Assembly (NCBI GenBank): GCA_903861445.1
Contig: CAIOUK010000122.1
Location: 1 to 16,022 of the forward strand
Reading direction: 5' to 3'
DNA length: 16,022 bases
DNA from: an uncultured Verrucomicrobia subdivision 3 bacterium
GTDB taxonomy: Bacteria > Verrucomicrobiota > Verrucomicrobiia > Limisphaerales > UBA11358
Part shown: positions 7,901 to 16,022 of the stretch, one piece after another
How the letters are laid out: each line of letters begins with the position of its first letter
How positions within the stretch are numbered: the stretch's first letter is position 1
Notes under the pieces: model-generated
What the model saw: only the letters and a program-made list of their open reading frames with translations
What the model was told of the DNA's origin: nothing
Databases searched by the model: none
Made by a program: the position numbers and the translations under genes

Positions 7901-8237
7901 ACCGGTGGCCGAGCCGCTGCCGGTGCTGGAAAAACTGCTGACCATTTATTGGGCCGGGTTGCGCCAGCCCGCGAGATTTTTCCCAGAAAGCTCGTTTGCC
8001 TTCGCGGCTGCGGATTACAAGATTCAAACCGGCACGCAAGGCAAGACCACCAAAAATCCAATTATCAGCGCCGAGGAAAAATGGAACGGAACCGACTTCG
8101 GGCAAACCGGCGAACGCGAGGACAAATATATTTCGCTGTTTTTCAAAGAAGAAAATCCGCTGGACGCGGACTTTGAAGCCACCGCCCGCGCCGTATTTCA
8201 CCCGCTGCTGGAAAAAATTACGGAGGTCGGCGAATGA
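4965..8237 (+). CDS. recC: Exodeoxyribonuclease V gamma subunit RecC
   Basis: 1090 residues (E. coli RecC is 1122). The N-terminus LYTSNRLENLAEAL and ILVQSRGMERWLKLQLA (about 36-52) are the standard RecC opening. The central block beginning near residue 644, LLGMNDRAFPR, then LSFDLMAQSPRLGDRSSRADD and LSYVGQSIQDN, is nearly identical to E. coli RecC. RecC holds RecB and RecD together, splits the DNA duplex and in E. coli scans the 3' strand for Chi. Its helicase-like and nuclease-like folds are catalytically dead, which fits the lack of a Walker A motif here. It is first in the recC-recB-recD operon, and its stop overlaps the recB start (ATGA). The start ATG at 4965 has no evident Shine-Dalgarno site, in contrast to recB and recD. 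The Chi sequence recognised by this homolog cannot be read from the protein. Confidence 0.97.
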   Translation: MSDLKLYTSNRLENLAEALAESVRRPLHSPLTPETILVQSRGMERWLKLQLARQHGICSNYRFPFPRAFSYEIFQTVLGESSPTETYDAEILTWQVMGKIPAVLNRPGFAAVKNYLGNEPDDRKRYQLADRIANAFDQYLLFRPELIREWEAGADQGWQAQLWREVSQPFRAQHPAALQARLIERLEKSGSPVAGLPERVAIFGVSALPPFYLHIFAALARQIEVSLYLLQPCEQFWGYISSVREQGKILQRAGKGAADAGQFHLEIGHQVLGSMGQLGRDFLLLLQEVGDWQESEPSRFAAAGEKNLLACLQTGILNLEDRAPGDGAKKIIGDTDDSIQVHSCHSPLRELEVLHDHLLDWFERDATLAPRDILVMIPDLEAYAPYIQAVFGSPEADALRIPFSVADRTARTQSHLIDTFLALLKLADSRLGASQVLKLLEAAPVCRKFDLDEAELERVRFWIEEVRIRWGQDEQQRVGLGLPAWSENTWRHGLDRLLLGYALTGKNAELFEKILPGDDIEGAAGEVLGRFAEFVEQLFAALKEFKTARPLAAWATTFHAVLEKLFATGDDEAQELQILNTCFEKLTAAFARGGFDQPVTLAVVLEKLNRDLAQDYFGSGYLTGGVTFCALKPMRSIPAKVICLLGMNDRAFPRTSPPLSFDLMAQSPRLGDRSSRADDRYLFLETLISARDRLYLSYVGQSIQDNRAAPPSVVISELLDYLTQRFALPGEKDIVENHLLTRHRLQAFSPAYFQGGKLFSYSRENLKASQVITPERQPPGVFLPQPLSEPEPEWRRVTLDSLAKFFANPAKFLAEKRLGLRLPDEATALDEREAFAIAGLDRYQLQQELMELKLSGASLKNSAELVQASGRLPAGIAGNVHFAQIRRDVEVFSQRLQPFLPEKFLPPSPFELAVGDFMLAGNFSHATPAGGLLFYRLAKLKPKDRLRAWLEHLVFHATHGDNKTTETVIVGQDSILQLAPVAEPLPVLEKLLTIYWAGLRQPARFFPESSFAFAAADYKIQTGTQGKTTKNPIISAEEKWNGTDFGQTGEREDKYISLFFKEENPLDADFEATARAVFHPLLEKITEVGE
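8222..8236 (+). promoter_or_regulatory. Strong ribosome binding site for recB inside the end of recC
   Basis: GGAGG at 8222-8226 lies seven bases before the recB ATG (8234-8236), which overlaps the recC TGA. This fixes the recB start and indicates coupled translation of the two subunits. Confidence 0.75.
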
Positions 8238-11200
8238 ACGCGCCCACGCCATTTCATCTGACGGACACGCCGTTGACGCGCGGCGTCAGCCTCATCGAAG
8301 CCAGCGCGGGCACGGGCAAAACCTACGCCATCACCGCGCTGTTCGTGCGGCTGATCGTCGAGGAAAATTTGCCGGTGCGAGAAATTCTGGCGGTCACTTA
8401 CACCGAAGCAGCGACCGAGGAATTGCGGCAGCGCGTGGGACAGGCGCTGGCGCAGGCCGCGCAAGCCTTTACCACCGGCGACAGCGACGTGCCGTTTCTC
8501 AAAACGTTGGTGACAAAGTTCGGCGAACAATCCGCCGAAATGAAAGCGCGGCTGCAAAATGCGCTGGGCGAATTTGACGAGGCACCCATCTACACGATTC
8601 ACGGTTTCTGCCAGCGCACGCTGCGCGACCGCGCCTTCGAGAGCGGGCTGCTGTTCGATACCGAACTCGCCACCGATCCGGCGGAATTTCTTCAGGAGAT
8701 CGCCGACGATTTCTGGCGCCAGCATTTTTACACCGCCGAACCGGTGCTGGTGAACTTTGCCCTCAAGAACGAGTTCGGGCCGGAGCGGTTTCTCAATCTG
8801 TTGCGCACCTGCACCAATTTTCCGCAGATTGAATTTTTGTCGCCGGCGAAAAATCAGCCGCTCGTAACGCTGGCGGCGGAATTGGAAGAACATTTTCTGG
8901 CCGCAAAAAAAATCTGGCTCGCGGAAGCGGCCGCCATCAAAGCCTGTTTCGGCTCGGCTATCAAATGGGGCAATGATCCCTACAACCACGACGAAAAAAT
9001 GGCGGCGCGGTTCGACCAGCTCGACAATTGTTTTTCCGCGAGCGACACGGCGTTTGAATCGTTCTCGGCCTTGGCAGATTTTGGCACCAGCCAGTTGCAG
9101 GCGAAGCGGAACAAAAAATCAAAATCACCGCCGCCGGTTCCAACGCATCCGTTTTTTGATGTGTGCGATGCGCTTTGCCAAGCCGAACAATTGTGGCTCG
9201 TCGGTTTGCAGCTCGCGTTCGTCGGCTATGCGAAGGCGGAACTGCCGCGCCGGAAGACCGAGCGCAAAATTCAATACTTTGACGATCTGCTGACGCGGCT
9301 GGACGACACGTTGTCAGGCCCCGGCGGCGATGCGCTGGCGGCCGATTTGCAAAAGCGTTATCGCGCGGCCTTGATTGATGAATTTCAAGATACCGACCCA
9401 GTGCAATATTCGATTTTCCGCCGCGCGTTTGCCGGCGGGAACGATTTTGTTTTCCTGATTGGCGATCCCAAGCAGGCAATTTACGGCTTTCGCGGTGCGG
9501 ACATTTTCACCTATCTCGCCGCGTCCGGCGAAGCCACCCACCACTACACGCTCGGCGAAAACTGGCGCTCCGAATCCGGCCTGGTCACGGTGGTAAATAA
9601 AATTTTCAGTGCCGCGCCCGAAAGTTTTGTGTTCGACCGCATCGCGTTTCAGGAAGCCATTCCGAAAGGCAAAGCCGATGCCACGCCGCTCACGCTGGCG
9701 GAAAAACGGGAGCCGCCGTTTCAACTCTGGTTTCTGCCGCGCAATGGCGCGAAGGAGGTTGCCAAGTCGGTTGCCGAAAAAATTCTGCCCGGCGCGGTGG
9801 CGGATGAAATTGCGCGGTTGCTCAACGGCGACACCAAAATCGGCGCGCACCAACTCAAGCCGGAAGACATCGCGGTTTTGGTGCTGGCCAACCGGCAGGC
9901 GGCCATCGTGCAAGCCGCGTTGAGCGCCGCCAAAATTCCGAGCGTGCTGCACACGACGGCGAGTTTGTTTGACTCGCGCGAAGCCGCCGAACTGCGGCGC
10001 GTGCTGGCGGGCATCGCGTTGCCGGGCGACGAACGGCTCGTCAAATCGGCGCTGGCCACGGATTTTTTGGGCGTGGACGGTGGCCAGTTGGCGGCGTGTT
10101 CCGAAACGCAATGGCACGCGTGGTTGCAGGCCTTCCACGCGGATCACGAGCGCTGGCTCCGCGCCGGATTTTTCCAGATGTTCCGGCACTGGCTCCAAGA
10201 CCGGCAGGTGCGCCAGCGGCTGCTTGCGTTTCCCGACGGTGAACGGCGGCTCACCAATTTGCTGCATCTCGGCGAAGTGCTGCATCAGGCCGAAACCGCG
10301 CAGCGGCTCGGCGTGAACGGCCTGCAAAAATGGCAGGCCAATCAAATGGCGCAAACCGGCGAAGCGACGGAGGAATATCAGTTGCGGCTGGAACGCGATG
10401 ACAACGCCGTGCGCATCGTCACCGTTCACAAAAGCAAAGGGCTGGAATATCCGGTAACGTTCTGTCTGTTTTCGTGGAAGGATTCAAACATCCAAAATAA
10501 ACACGGCGGCGAGGAACTGGTTTTTTTTCACGACGCCAACCGCGAGCAACGGTTGGTGCGCGATCTGGGGCCGGACATCGCCGACGCGCACCGGCAGCAG
10601 GCGCGGCGGGAACGGCTGGCGGAAAATGTGCGTCTGTTTTACGTCGCCCTGACACGCGCGAGCCATCGATGCTATCTGGCCTGGGGCGGCGTGAACAAAG
10701 CCGGAACGTCCGCGCCGGCGTGGCTGTTGCATCGTCCGCCCGTCGTCGGCGAACCGCTGCTGGACAATCTTGAAACGCATTTCAAGGCGCTTAACGACGA
10801 CGCTCTACGGGAAAATCTCGCGGACTTCTCGGTCCGTTCGCAAAATCATCTCGCCGTCGCCGACCTGCCCGAACCGGCGAATTTGATTTACCAGCCGGCG
10901 GCGGCCAGCGGCGCGCCGTTGGCCTGCCGCCCGTTCACGGGCCGCATCCGGCGCGATTGGGTCATCTCCAGCTTCACTTATTTCAAGGCGGGCATGACCG
11001 AGGAACTGCCCGACCACGACGGCGTGGTCGCTCCGGCCAAGGAAGAAATTCCCAGCCAGGGAATCTTTGCTTTTCCGCGAGGCGCGAAGGCCGGCACCTG
11101 CCTCCACGAAATTTTGGAGCAGCTTCCGTTCAATGCCAGCAACGAAGAAATGCGTCCGCTCGTCAACCAACATTTGTCCGCCCACGGTCTGGCCGGTGCG

Positions 11201-11788
11201 GACAACGGCGCAGCGGTCGAGGAAATGTTGGCGACACTGTTGAAATTTCCGCTCGCGCCGGAGCGGAAAGATTTCACGCTGTCGAAAATCGCCGCCGCCG
11301 ACCGGCTCAACGAACTGGAATTTTATTTTCCAATCCAAAATGTTTCGCCGGCGCGGTTGCAGGAATTGCTTGGTCAATTCGGCTGGTCGTCCGCCGCGCC
11401 CACGTCGCTGGAACGGCTGGCGCTGGAGCCGATCCAAGGTTTTCTCAAAGGTTTCATTGACCTCGTTTTTCAATTTGAAGGCCGGTTTTATATCGTGGAC
11501 TGGAAATCCAACTGGCTCGGCAGCCGGCTGGAAGATTATTCGCCCGCCGCCGTGAAGGACGAAATGCGACGGCAACATTACTTCGTCCAGTATCATCTTT
11601 ACACCGTGGCGTTGCACAAATATCTCGCGCTGCGCGTGCCCGACTACGATTACGACCGGCACTTTGGCGGCGTGATTTATCTGTTCCTGCGCGGCCTCGA
11701 ACCAGCGCATCCCGAACGCGGCGCGTTTCGCGACCGGCCGATGCGCGAGGCCGTCGAAAAACTGTCCGACTTGCTGGAGGGCAAATGA
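8234..11788 (+). CDS. recB: Exodeoxyribonuclease V beta subunit RecB (helicase-nuclease)
   Basis: 1184 residues, matching E. coli RecB (1180). Superfamily 1A helicase motifs appear in order: Walker A EASAGTGKT (22-30), VTYTEAATEELR (Ia), LIDEFQDTDP (about 380-389), IGDPKQAIYGFRGAD (about 409-423), LGENWRSESG, VTVHKSKGLEYP and LFYVALTRAS (about 800). The C-terminal nuclease domain keeps all key residues: His958 in GTCLHEIL, Asp1076 in GFIDLVF, and Asp1089 and Lys1091 in VDWKSNWLG. It should therefore unwind 3'-5' and cut both strands as the engine of RecBCD, loading RecA after Chi, in cytosolic double-strand-break repair and destruction of linear foreign DNA. The start is ATG at 8234, with GGAGG seven bases upstream. 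It overlaps recC and recD by four bases each. An AddA assignment is ruled out by the RecC and RecD partners. Confidence 0.98.
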   Translation: MNAPTPFHLTDTPLTRGVSLIEASAGTGKTYAITALFVRLIVEENLPVREILAVTYTEAATEELRQRVGQALAQAAQAFTTGDSDVPFLKTLVTKFGEQSAEMKARLQNALGEFDEAPIYTIHGFCQRTLRDRAFESGLLFDTELATDPAEFLQEIADDFWRQHFYTAEPVLVNFALKNEFGPERFLNLLRTCTNFPQIEFLSPAKNQPLVTLAAELEEHFLAAKKIWLAEAAAIKACFGSAIKWGNDPYNHDEKMAARFDQLDNCFSASDTAFESFSALADFGTSQLQAKRNKKSKSPPPVPTHPFFDVCDALCQAEQLWLVGLQLAFVGYAKAELPRRKTERKIQYFDDLLTRLDDTLSGPGGDALAADLQKRYRAALIDEFQDTDPVQYSIFRRAFAGGNDFVFLIGDPKQAIYGFRGADIFTYLAASGEATHHYTLGENWRSESGLVTVVNKIFSAAPESFVFDRIAFQEAIPKGKADATPLTLAEKREPPFQLWFLPRNGAKEVAKSVAEKILPGAVADEIARLLNGDTKIGAHQLKPEDIAVLVLANRQAAIVQAALSAAKIPSVLHTTASLFDSREAAELRRVLAGIALPGDERLVKSALATDFLGVDGGQLAACSETQWHAWLQAFHADHERWLRAGFFQMFRHWLQDRQVRQRLLAFPDGERRLTNLLHLGEVLHQAETAQRLGVNGLQKWQANQMAQTGEATEEYQLRLERDDNAVRIVTVHKSKGLEYPVTFCLFSWKDSNIQNKHGGEELVFFHDANREQRLVRDLGPDIADAHRQQARRERLAENVRLFYVALTRASHRCYLAWGGVNKAGTSAPAWLLHRPPVVGEPLLDNLETHFKALNDDALRENLADFSVRSQNHLAVADLPEPANLIYQPAAASGAPLACRPFTGRIRRDWVISSFTYFKAGMTEELPDHDGVVAPAKEEIPSQGIFAFPRGAKAGTCLHEILEQLPFNASNEEMRPLVNQHLSAHGLAGADNGAAVEEMLATLLKFPLAPERKDFTLSKIAAADRLNELEFYFPIQNVSPARLQELLGQFGWSSAAPTSLERLALEPIQGFLKGFIDLVFQFEGRFYIVDWKSNWLGSRLEDYSPAAVKDEMRRQHYFVQYHLYTVALHKYLALRVPDYDYDRHFGGVIYLFLRGLEPAHPERGAFRDRPMREAVEKLSDLLEGK
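11776..11787 (+). promoter_or_regulatory. Ribosome binding site for recD inside the end of recB
   Basis: GGAGG at 11776-11780 lies four bases before the recD ATG (11785-11787), which overlaps the recB TGA. The short spacing still allows initiation and supports translational coupling. Confidence 0.65.
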
Positions 11789-13626
11789 AGCAAAAGAAAT
11801 TTCCAGCGGCGCAACTCGCCGAAGCGTTCGCGCCGATTGACCGGCAGTTCGCGAACTTGCTGGCGCGGCTCTCCGCCGCTTCGCCGGAAGTGAAACTGGC
11901 CGCCGCAATGGTCAGCCAGCAATGCCGGCTCGGCCACATCTGTGTGGACTTGGATGAATATGAAACCAAGCCGCCGCCGATGGAATTGGCCGTTGCACTC
12001 GGCGCCACCGGCTGGCCGAAAAAATCAGTTTTGCTCCAGCGGCTGAAAAAATCGCCGGTCGTCGGCGCGCCCGGTGAATTCAAGCCGCTGATTCTCGATG
12101 CGCAGAATCGCCTTTATTTGCAGCGCTATTGGCAATACGAGTCGGAACTAGCCGCCGCCATTCTCCGGCTCGCCACCGGAAAAATTCCGTCGTTGGACGC
12201 GCAAAAACTTAGCGCCGGTTTGCGCCGGCTGTTTCCCGCAGCGGACGAAAAGAAAATCAACTGGCAATTGGTCGCCGCCTTTGCCGCGTTGCGCCGGCGG
12301 CTGTGCCTCATTTCCGGCGGACCCGGCACGGGCAAAACCCGCACGGTGGTGGTGCTGTTGACGCTGTTGCTGGAACAAAATCCCGCCTTAAAAATTGCGC
12401 TGGCCGCGCCGACCGGCAAAGCCGCCGCCCGGCTGCAAGATGCCGTGAAAAATGCGCTGGCCACGCTGGCCTGCGAGCCGGCCATCAAAGACCGGCTGCC
12501 GGCAACCGCCAGCACGCTGCACCGGCTGCTCGGTTCCATTCCCGATTCCGCGAACTTCCGGCATACCGCAGAAAATCCGCTGCCATTCGATGCCGTGGTG
12601 GTGGACGAAGCCAGTATGGTGGATCTCGCGTTGATGGCGAAACTGGTCGCGGCCATTCCGCTGACTGGCCGGCTCATTTTGCTCGGCGACAAAGACCAAC
12701 TGGCTTCCGTCGAGGCCGGAGCCGTGCTGGCCGACTTGTGCAACGGCGGCGAACCACGGCAATTTTCCGCCGCGTTCGACAAGGAATTCAAAACGGTTTC
12801 CGGCCAGACACTGCCAGCCGAATCCGGCATCACTTCGGAACTGGCCGACTGCATTGTGGAGCTGCAAAGAAATTACCGGTTCGGCGACCGGAGCGGCATT
12901 TATCAAATCAGTTGCGCGGTGAACGCCGGAGATTCCGAAAAGGCTCTGGCCATTTTGCAGGCCTCCGGCAATTCGCCTGGCGGCCAAGTTTCATGGAAAA
13001 CTTTACCGCCACCAGCGGCACTGAAGACAACACTGAAGCCGTTGGTGCTCGCCCGTTACCAAGCTTATCTCCAGGCCGCGAATCCCGCCGAAGCGCTGGT
13101 CGCGTTTGGCCGGTTCCGCATTCTCTGCGCGCTGCGGCATGGGCCGTATGGCGTGGAAAATCTGAACCGGCTCGTCGAAGAAATTTTGGCCGAAGCCGGT
13201 TTAATTGATGCGAGTGAAATTTTTTACGCGGACCGGCCGGTGATGATCGTCCGCAATGATTACCCCCTGAAACTGTTCAACGGCGACATCGGTTTTATCC
13301 GGCGAAATGAAAACCACGGGTTGCGCGCGTGTTTTTCCGGCCCGGATCAAACCTTGCGCGAAATCCTGCCGCTGCGCCTACCCGCGCACGAAACGGCCTA
13401 TGCGATGACCGTCCACAAAAGTCAGGGTTCGGAATTTGAAAAAGTGCTACTGATTTTACCAAAGGACGACAGCGCAGTGCTGACCCGAGAACTGGTTTAC
13501 ACCGGCCTGACCCGCGCCAGTGCCGAGGTCGAACTTTGGGCGGAACCGGAAATTTTCACCACCTCCGTCCGCCGCCAAGTCAGCCGGCGGTCCGGCTTAC
13601 GCGAGGCGTTGTGGGCAAAGCCATAA
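11785..13626 (+). CDS. recD: Exodeoxyribonuclease V alpha subunit RecD (5'-3' helicase)
   Basis: 613 residues (E. coli RecD is 608). The N-terminal domain (about 1-120), which contacts RecC, begins KFPAAQLAEAFAPIDRQFANLL and resembles the E. coli form. Superfamily 1B helicase motifs are intact: Walker A SGGPGTGKT (177-185), DEASM (274-278), LLGDKDQLASVEAGAVL, VHKSQGSEFEKVLLI (from about 543) and YTGLTRA (572-578). RecD runs 5'-3' on the opposite strand to RecB, making RecBCD a bipolar helicase, and it is needed for full nuclease activity and Chi regulation in E. coli. It is the last gene of the operon; recB overlaps it by ATGA. The short-form RecD2 family is excluded by length at the N-terminus and by linkage to recBC. 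No strong terminator follows; only a weak 6-bp pairing with a 24-base loop is seen near 13639-13674. Confidence 0.97.
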   Translation: MKQKKFPAAQLAEAFAPIDRQFANLLARLSAASPEVKLAAAMVSQQCRLGHICVDLDEYETKPPPMELAVALGATGWPKKSVLLQRLKKSPVVGAPGEFKPLILDAQNRLYLQRYWQYESELAAAILRLATGKIPSLDAQKLSAGLRRLFPAADEKKINWQLVAAFAALRRRLCLISGGPGTGKTRTVVVLLTLLLEQNPALKIALAAPTGKAAARLQDAVKNALATLACEPAIKDRLPATASTLHRLLGSIPDSANFRHTAENPLPFDAVVVDEASMVDLALMAKLVAAIPLTGRLILLGDKDQLASVEAGAVLADLCNGGEPRQFSAAFDKEFKTVSGQTLPAESGITSELADCIVELQRNYRFGDRSGIYQISCAVNAGDSEKALAILQASGNSPGGQVSWKTLPPPAALKTTLKPLVLARYQAYLQAANPAEALVAFGRFRILCALRHGPYGVENLNRLVEEILAEAGLIDASEIFYADRPVMIVRNDYPLKLFNGDIGFIRRNENHGLRACFSGPDQTLREILPLRLPAHETAYAMTVHKSQGSEFEKVLLILPKDDSAVLTRELVYTGLTRASAEVELWAEPEIFTTSVRRQVSRRSGLREALWAKP

Positions 13627-13749
13627 AATGGCGATGGGAAAGCCAAACTGCTTTATTAAATCCGAACGGGCTTTTGCCTTTTATTCTCTCCGTGTTTCGT
13701 GTTCAATCTTGCCCGTTTGAACCAACGGTTGAGTCGCGCGTCGCCGCCC
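13627..13749. other. recD-carB intergenic region, first part
   Basis: No gene is seen. A weak pairing of AAAGCC (13639-13644) with GGCTTT (13669-13674), followed by a T-rich stretch, could be a poor terminator for recD. Two near-identical 7-mers, GTGTTTC and GTGTTCA, follow near 13690. A carB promoter is presumably here, but I could not pick a convincing -35/-10 pair. Confidence 0.4.
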
Positions 13750-13784
13750 AATCGTAAATCGAAAATCGCGAATCTAAAATTTCC
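13750..13784 (+). repeat. Heptameric AATCNNN tandem tract directly before carB
   Basis: Four units in exact 7-bp register: AATCGTA (13750-13756), AATCGAA (13757-13763), AATCGCG (13764-13770) and AATCTAA (13771-13777). A degraded fifth, AATTTCC (13778-13784), ends one base before the carB ATG. The tract occupies the position of the ribosome binding site, and no Shine-Dalgarno sequence is present. It resembles in period, not in sequence, the tract upstream of rnr. Confidence 0.65.
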
Positions 13785-13785
13785 A

Positions 13786-15291
<1,506 letters not shown>

Positions 15292-15312
15292 ATCAGTTAC
15301 ATCAATCGGAAT

Positions 15313-15819
15313 ATGTCAGACCAATTCCGTCAAAGATGGGATAGGGAACACAGGCGACAGAAAACGCTGAAAACAGATTATTTAGAGGAAATCAGGCTTG
15401 ATAATCAATTGAGGCGCGAAGTTAGATATGGTCGGCTTGAACTGGATTCGGAATTTCGGCTGAAACATCCTTCAGAATTTTTGGTGGCCAGGCGAAACCG
15501 GGAACAAATTTTCTCCTTTGTAGATGATCCGCTTATATTTTTACGAGAACCCCTTGATGAGCAGGGCTTCGTTCTTTTCCCCTCAGACTCATTACAAGAT
15601 TTTACAGAGACTTACGGATTAGATGCAGAAGAGAAATTTACCAAACAACTCTTTCGGCGGCTCAAGAGTTATGCTGACGCAATTCAGAAATTGCTCAAAG
15701 ACGAATTCCGTCAATGGCCAATGCGGATTTTTGTTAATCCACCGTTACCTCGCCAATTTAATTTTTCCAACAAGCAAGGAATGGTGGCAACGGTTACAAT
15801 TTTGAATTTGAAAGTTTAA
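15313..15819 (+). CDS. Hypothetical protein, AT-rich orphan after carB
   Basis: A 168-residue protein I do not recognise. The first 65 residues are highly charged and probably helical (QFRQRWDREHRRQKTLK, then DNQLRREVRYGR); a mixed region with FVDDPLIFLREPLDEQGF follows, and a second helical segment lies near 120-137 (FRRLKSYADAIQKLLKDEF). There is no signal peptide, membrane helix, metal motif or known enzyme signature, so it is likely cytosolic. Its codons are much more A/T-ending than those of carB and recBCD, which suggests foreign origin. It starts 21 bp after the carB stop on the same strand, where the missing second half of carB might have been expected, and is followed directly by hairpin repeats. 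The ATG at 15313 has no clear Shine-Dalgarno site. Confidence 0.6.
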   Translation: MSDQFRQRWDREHRRQKTLKTDYLEEIRLDNQLRREVRYGRLELDSEFRLKHPSEFLVARRNREQIFSFVDDPLIFLREPLDEQGFVLFPSDSLQDFTETYGLDAEEKFTKQLFRRLKSYADAIQKLLKDEFRQWPMRIFVNPPLPRQFNFSNKQGMVATVTILNLKV

Positions 15820-15832
15820 CTTTCAGAATTCT

Positions 15833-16000
15833 AGCTCCGTCAGGAGCGAAATCTTTGCAGCCACCCGCGCCACCCAATTCCCCAGCCCCGTCGGGGCGGC
15901 ATATTCCGGTGCTGGCGCACGGCCACCAAACGGAGCTTGAAACCTTGTTTGGTTTTGGCTGCATACAACTATGCCGCGCCTGACGGCGCTGGTGGTTTGA
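15833..16000. repeat. Cluster of three short hairpin repeats (REP-like), two direct and one inverted
   Basis: Unit 1: GCTCC (15834-15838), loop GTCA, GGAGC (15843-15847). Unit 2: GCCCC (15885-15889), loop GTC, GGGGC (15893-15897). Unit 3: GCGCC (15976-15980), loop TGAC, GGCGC (15985-15989), which read on the minus strand is AGCGCCGTCAGGCGCGGCAT. All share an AGCnCCGTC-GGnGCG core followed by an AT-rich step; units 1 and 3 also share TGCAGCC just downstream in their own orientation. Compensated stem changes keep the hairpins intact. Elements of this look are scattered between genes in many Verrucomicrobiota and related genomes. They may also act as terminators for the preceding gene. No gene is seen in 15820-16022. 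Confidence 0.65.
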
Positions 16001-16022
16001 AAATAGCCCAACCTTTCAAGGC

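Noticed and set aside
5712..8252. 846-codon open frame antisense to recC
   Set aside because: It is a mirror of high-GC codon use in recC. The translation is rich in Arg, Gln and Phe with no domain, and recC on the other strand is unmistakable.
13699..13785. 29-residue N-terminal extension of CarB
   Set aside because: It would translate the heptameric repeat tract; the canonical CarB N-terminus starts at 13786.
15925..15953. ACCAAAC/GTTTGGT inverted repeat between hairpin units 2 and 3
   Set aside because: A 7-bp AT-containing stem with a 15-base loop and no flanking context; not clearly part of the repeat units.
15988..15995. GCTGGTGG, identical to the E. coli Chi site, at the edge of hairpin unit 3
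   Set aside because: Chi is lineage-specific and a single 8-mer in GC-rich DNA is expected by chance; it is also part of a repeat.
15823..16011. 62-codon minus-strand frame at the right edge
   Set aside because: It reads through all three hairpin repeats and has no protein features.

Overview
The window is GC-rich bacterial chromosome (recBCD and carB are clearly above 55% GC by eye) with two visibly AT-richer patches. It comes from a Gram-negative-type bacterium. The RecBCD helicase-nuclease, the weak or absent Shine-Dalgarno sites at several starts, the 7-bp-period AT tracts before genes and the small GTC-loop hairpin repeats at the right edge suggest the Planctomycetota/Verrucomicrobiota group, most likely a soil or freshwater Verrucomicrobiota. 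That placement is inference with low to moderate confidence; no 16S or ribosomal marker is present.

Layout. Left edge (1-320): the 3' two-thirds of tadA (tRNA adenosine deaminase), convergent with rnr across a hairpin that looks like a two-way terminator. 319-4829: a minus-strand block with cvfB (S1-domain RNA-binding regulator), an AT-rich orphan four-helix membrane protein, a RelE/ParE-type toxin-antitoxin pair and rnr (RNase R). The two conserved genes, cvfB and rnr, flank a 1.2-kb accessory segment holding the membrane protein and the TA module. 4965-13626: a plus-strand recC-recB-recD operon whose genes overlap by ATGA, with strong Shine-Dalgarno sites before recB and recD. All helicase motifs and the RecB nuclease residues are readable, so this should be a working RecBCD enzyme. 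13786-15291: a gene for only the N-terminal half of the carbamoyl-phosphate synthase large subunit, followed by an AT-rich orphan gene. The right edge holds three short hairpin repeats.

How they work together. tadA, rnr and cvfB all act on RNA (tRNA wobble editing, 3'-5' decay, RNA binding) but are not one operon. recCBD repairs double-strand breaks and degrades unprotected linear DNA. carB belongs to pyrimidine and arginine synthesis.

No clearly new multi-gene system is visible. The most notable points are the half-length carB (a split gene or a truncation), the heptameric AT tracts upstream of carB and rnr, the hairpin repeats, and the two AT-rich orphan genes. No stretch over 300 bases lacks a gene; the largest gap is 15820-16022, described as repeat.
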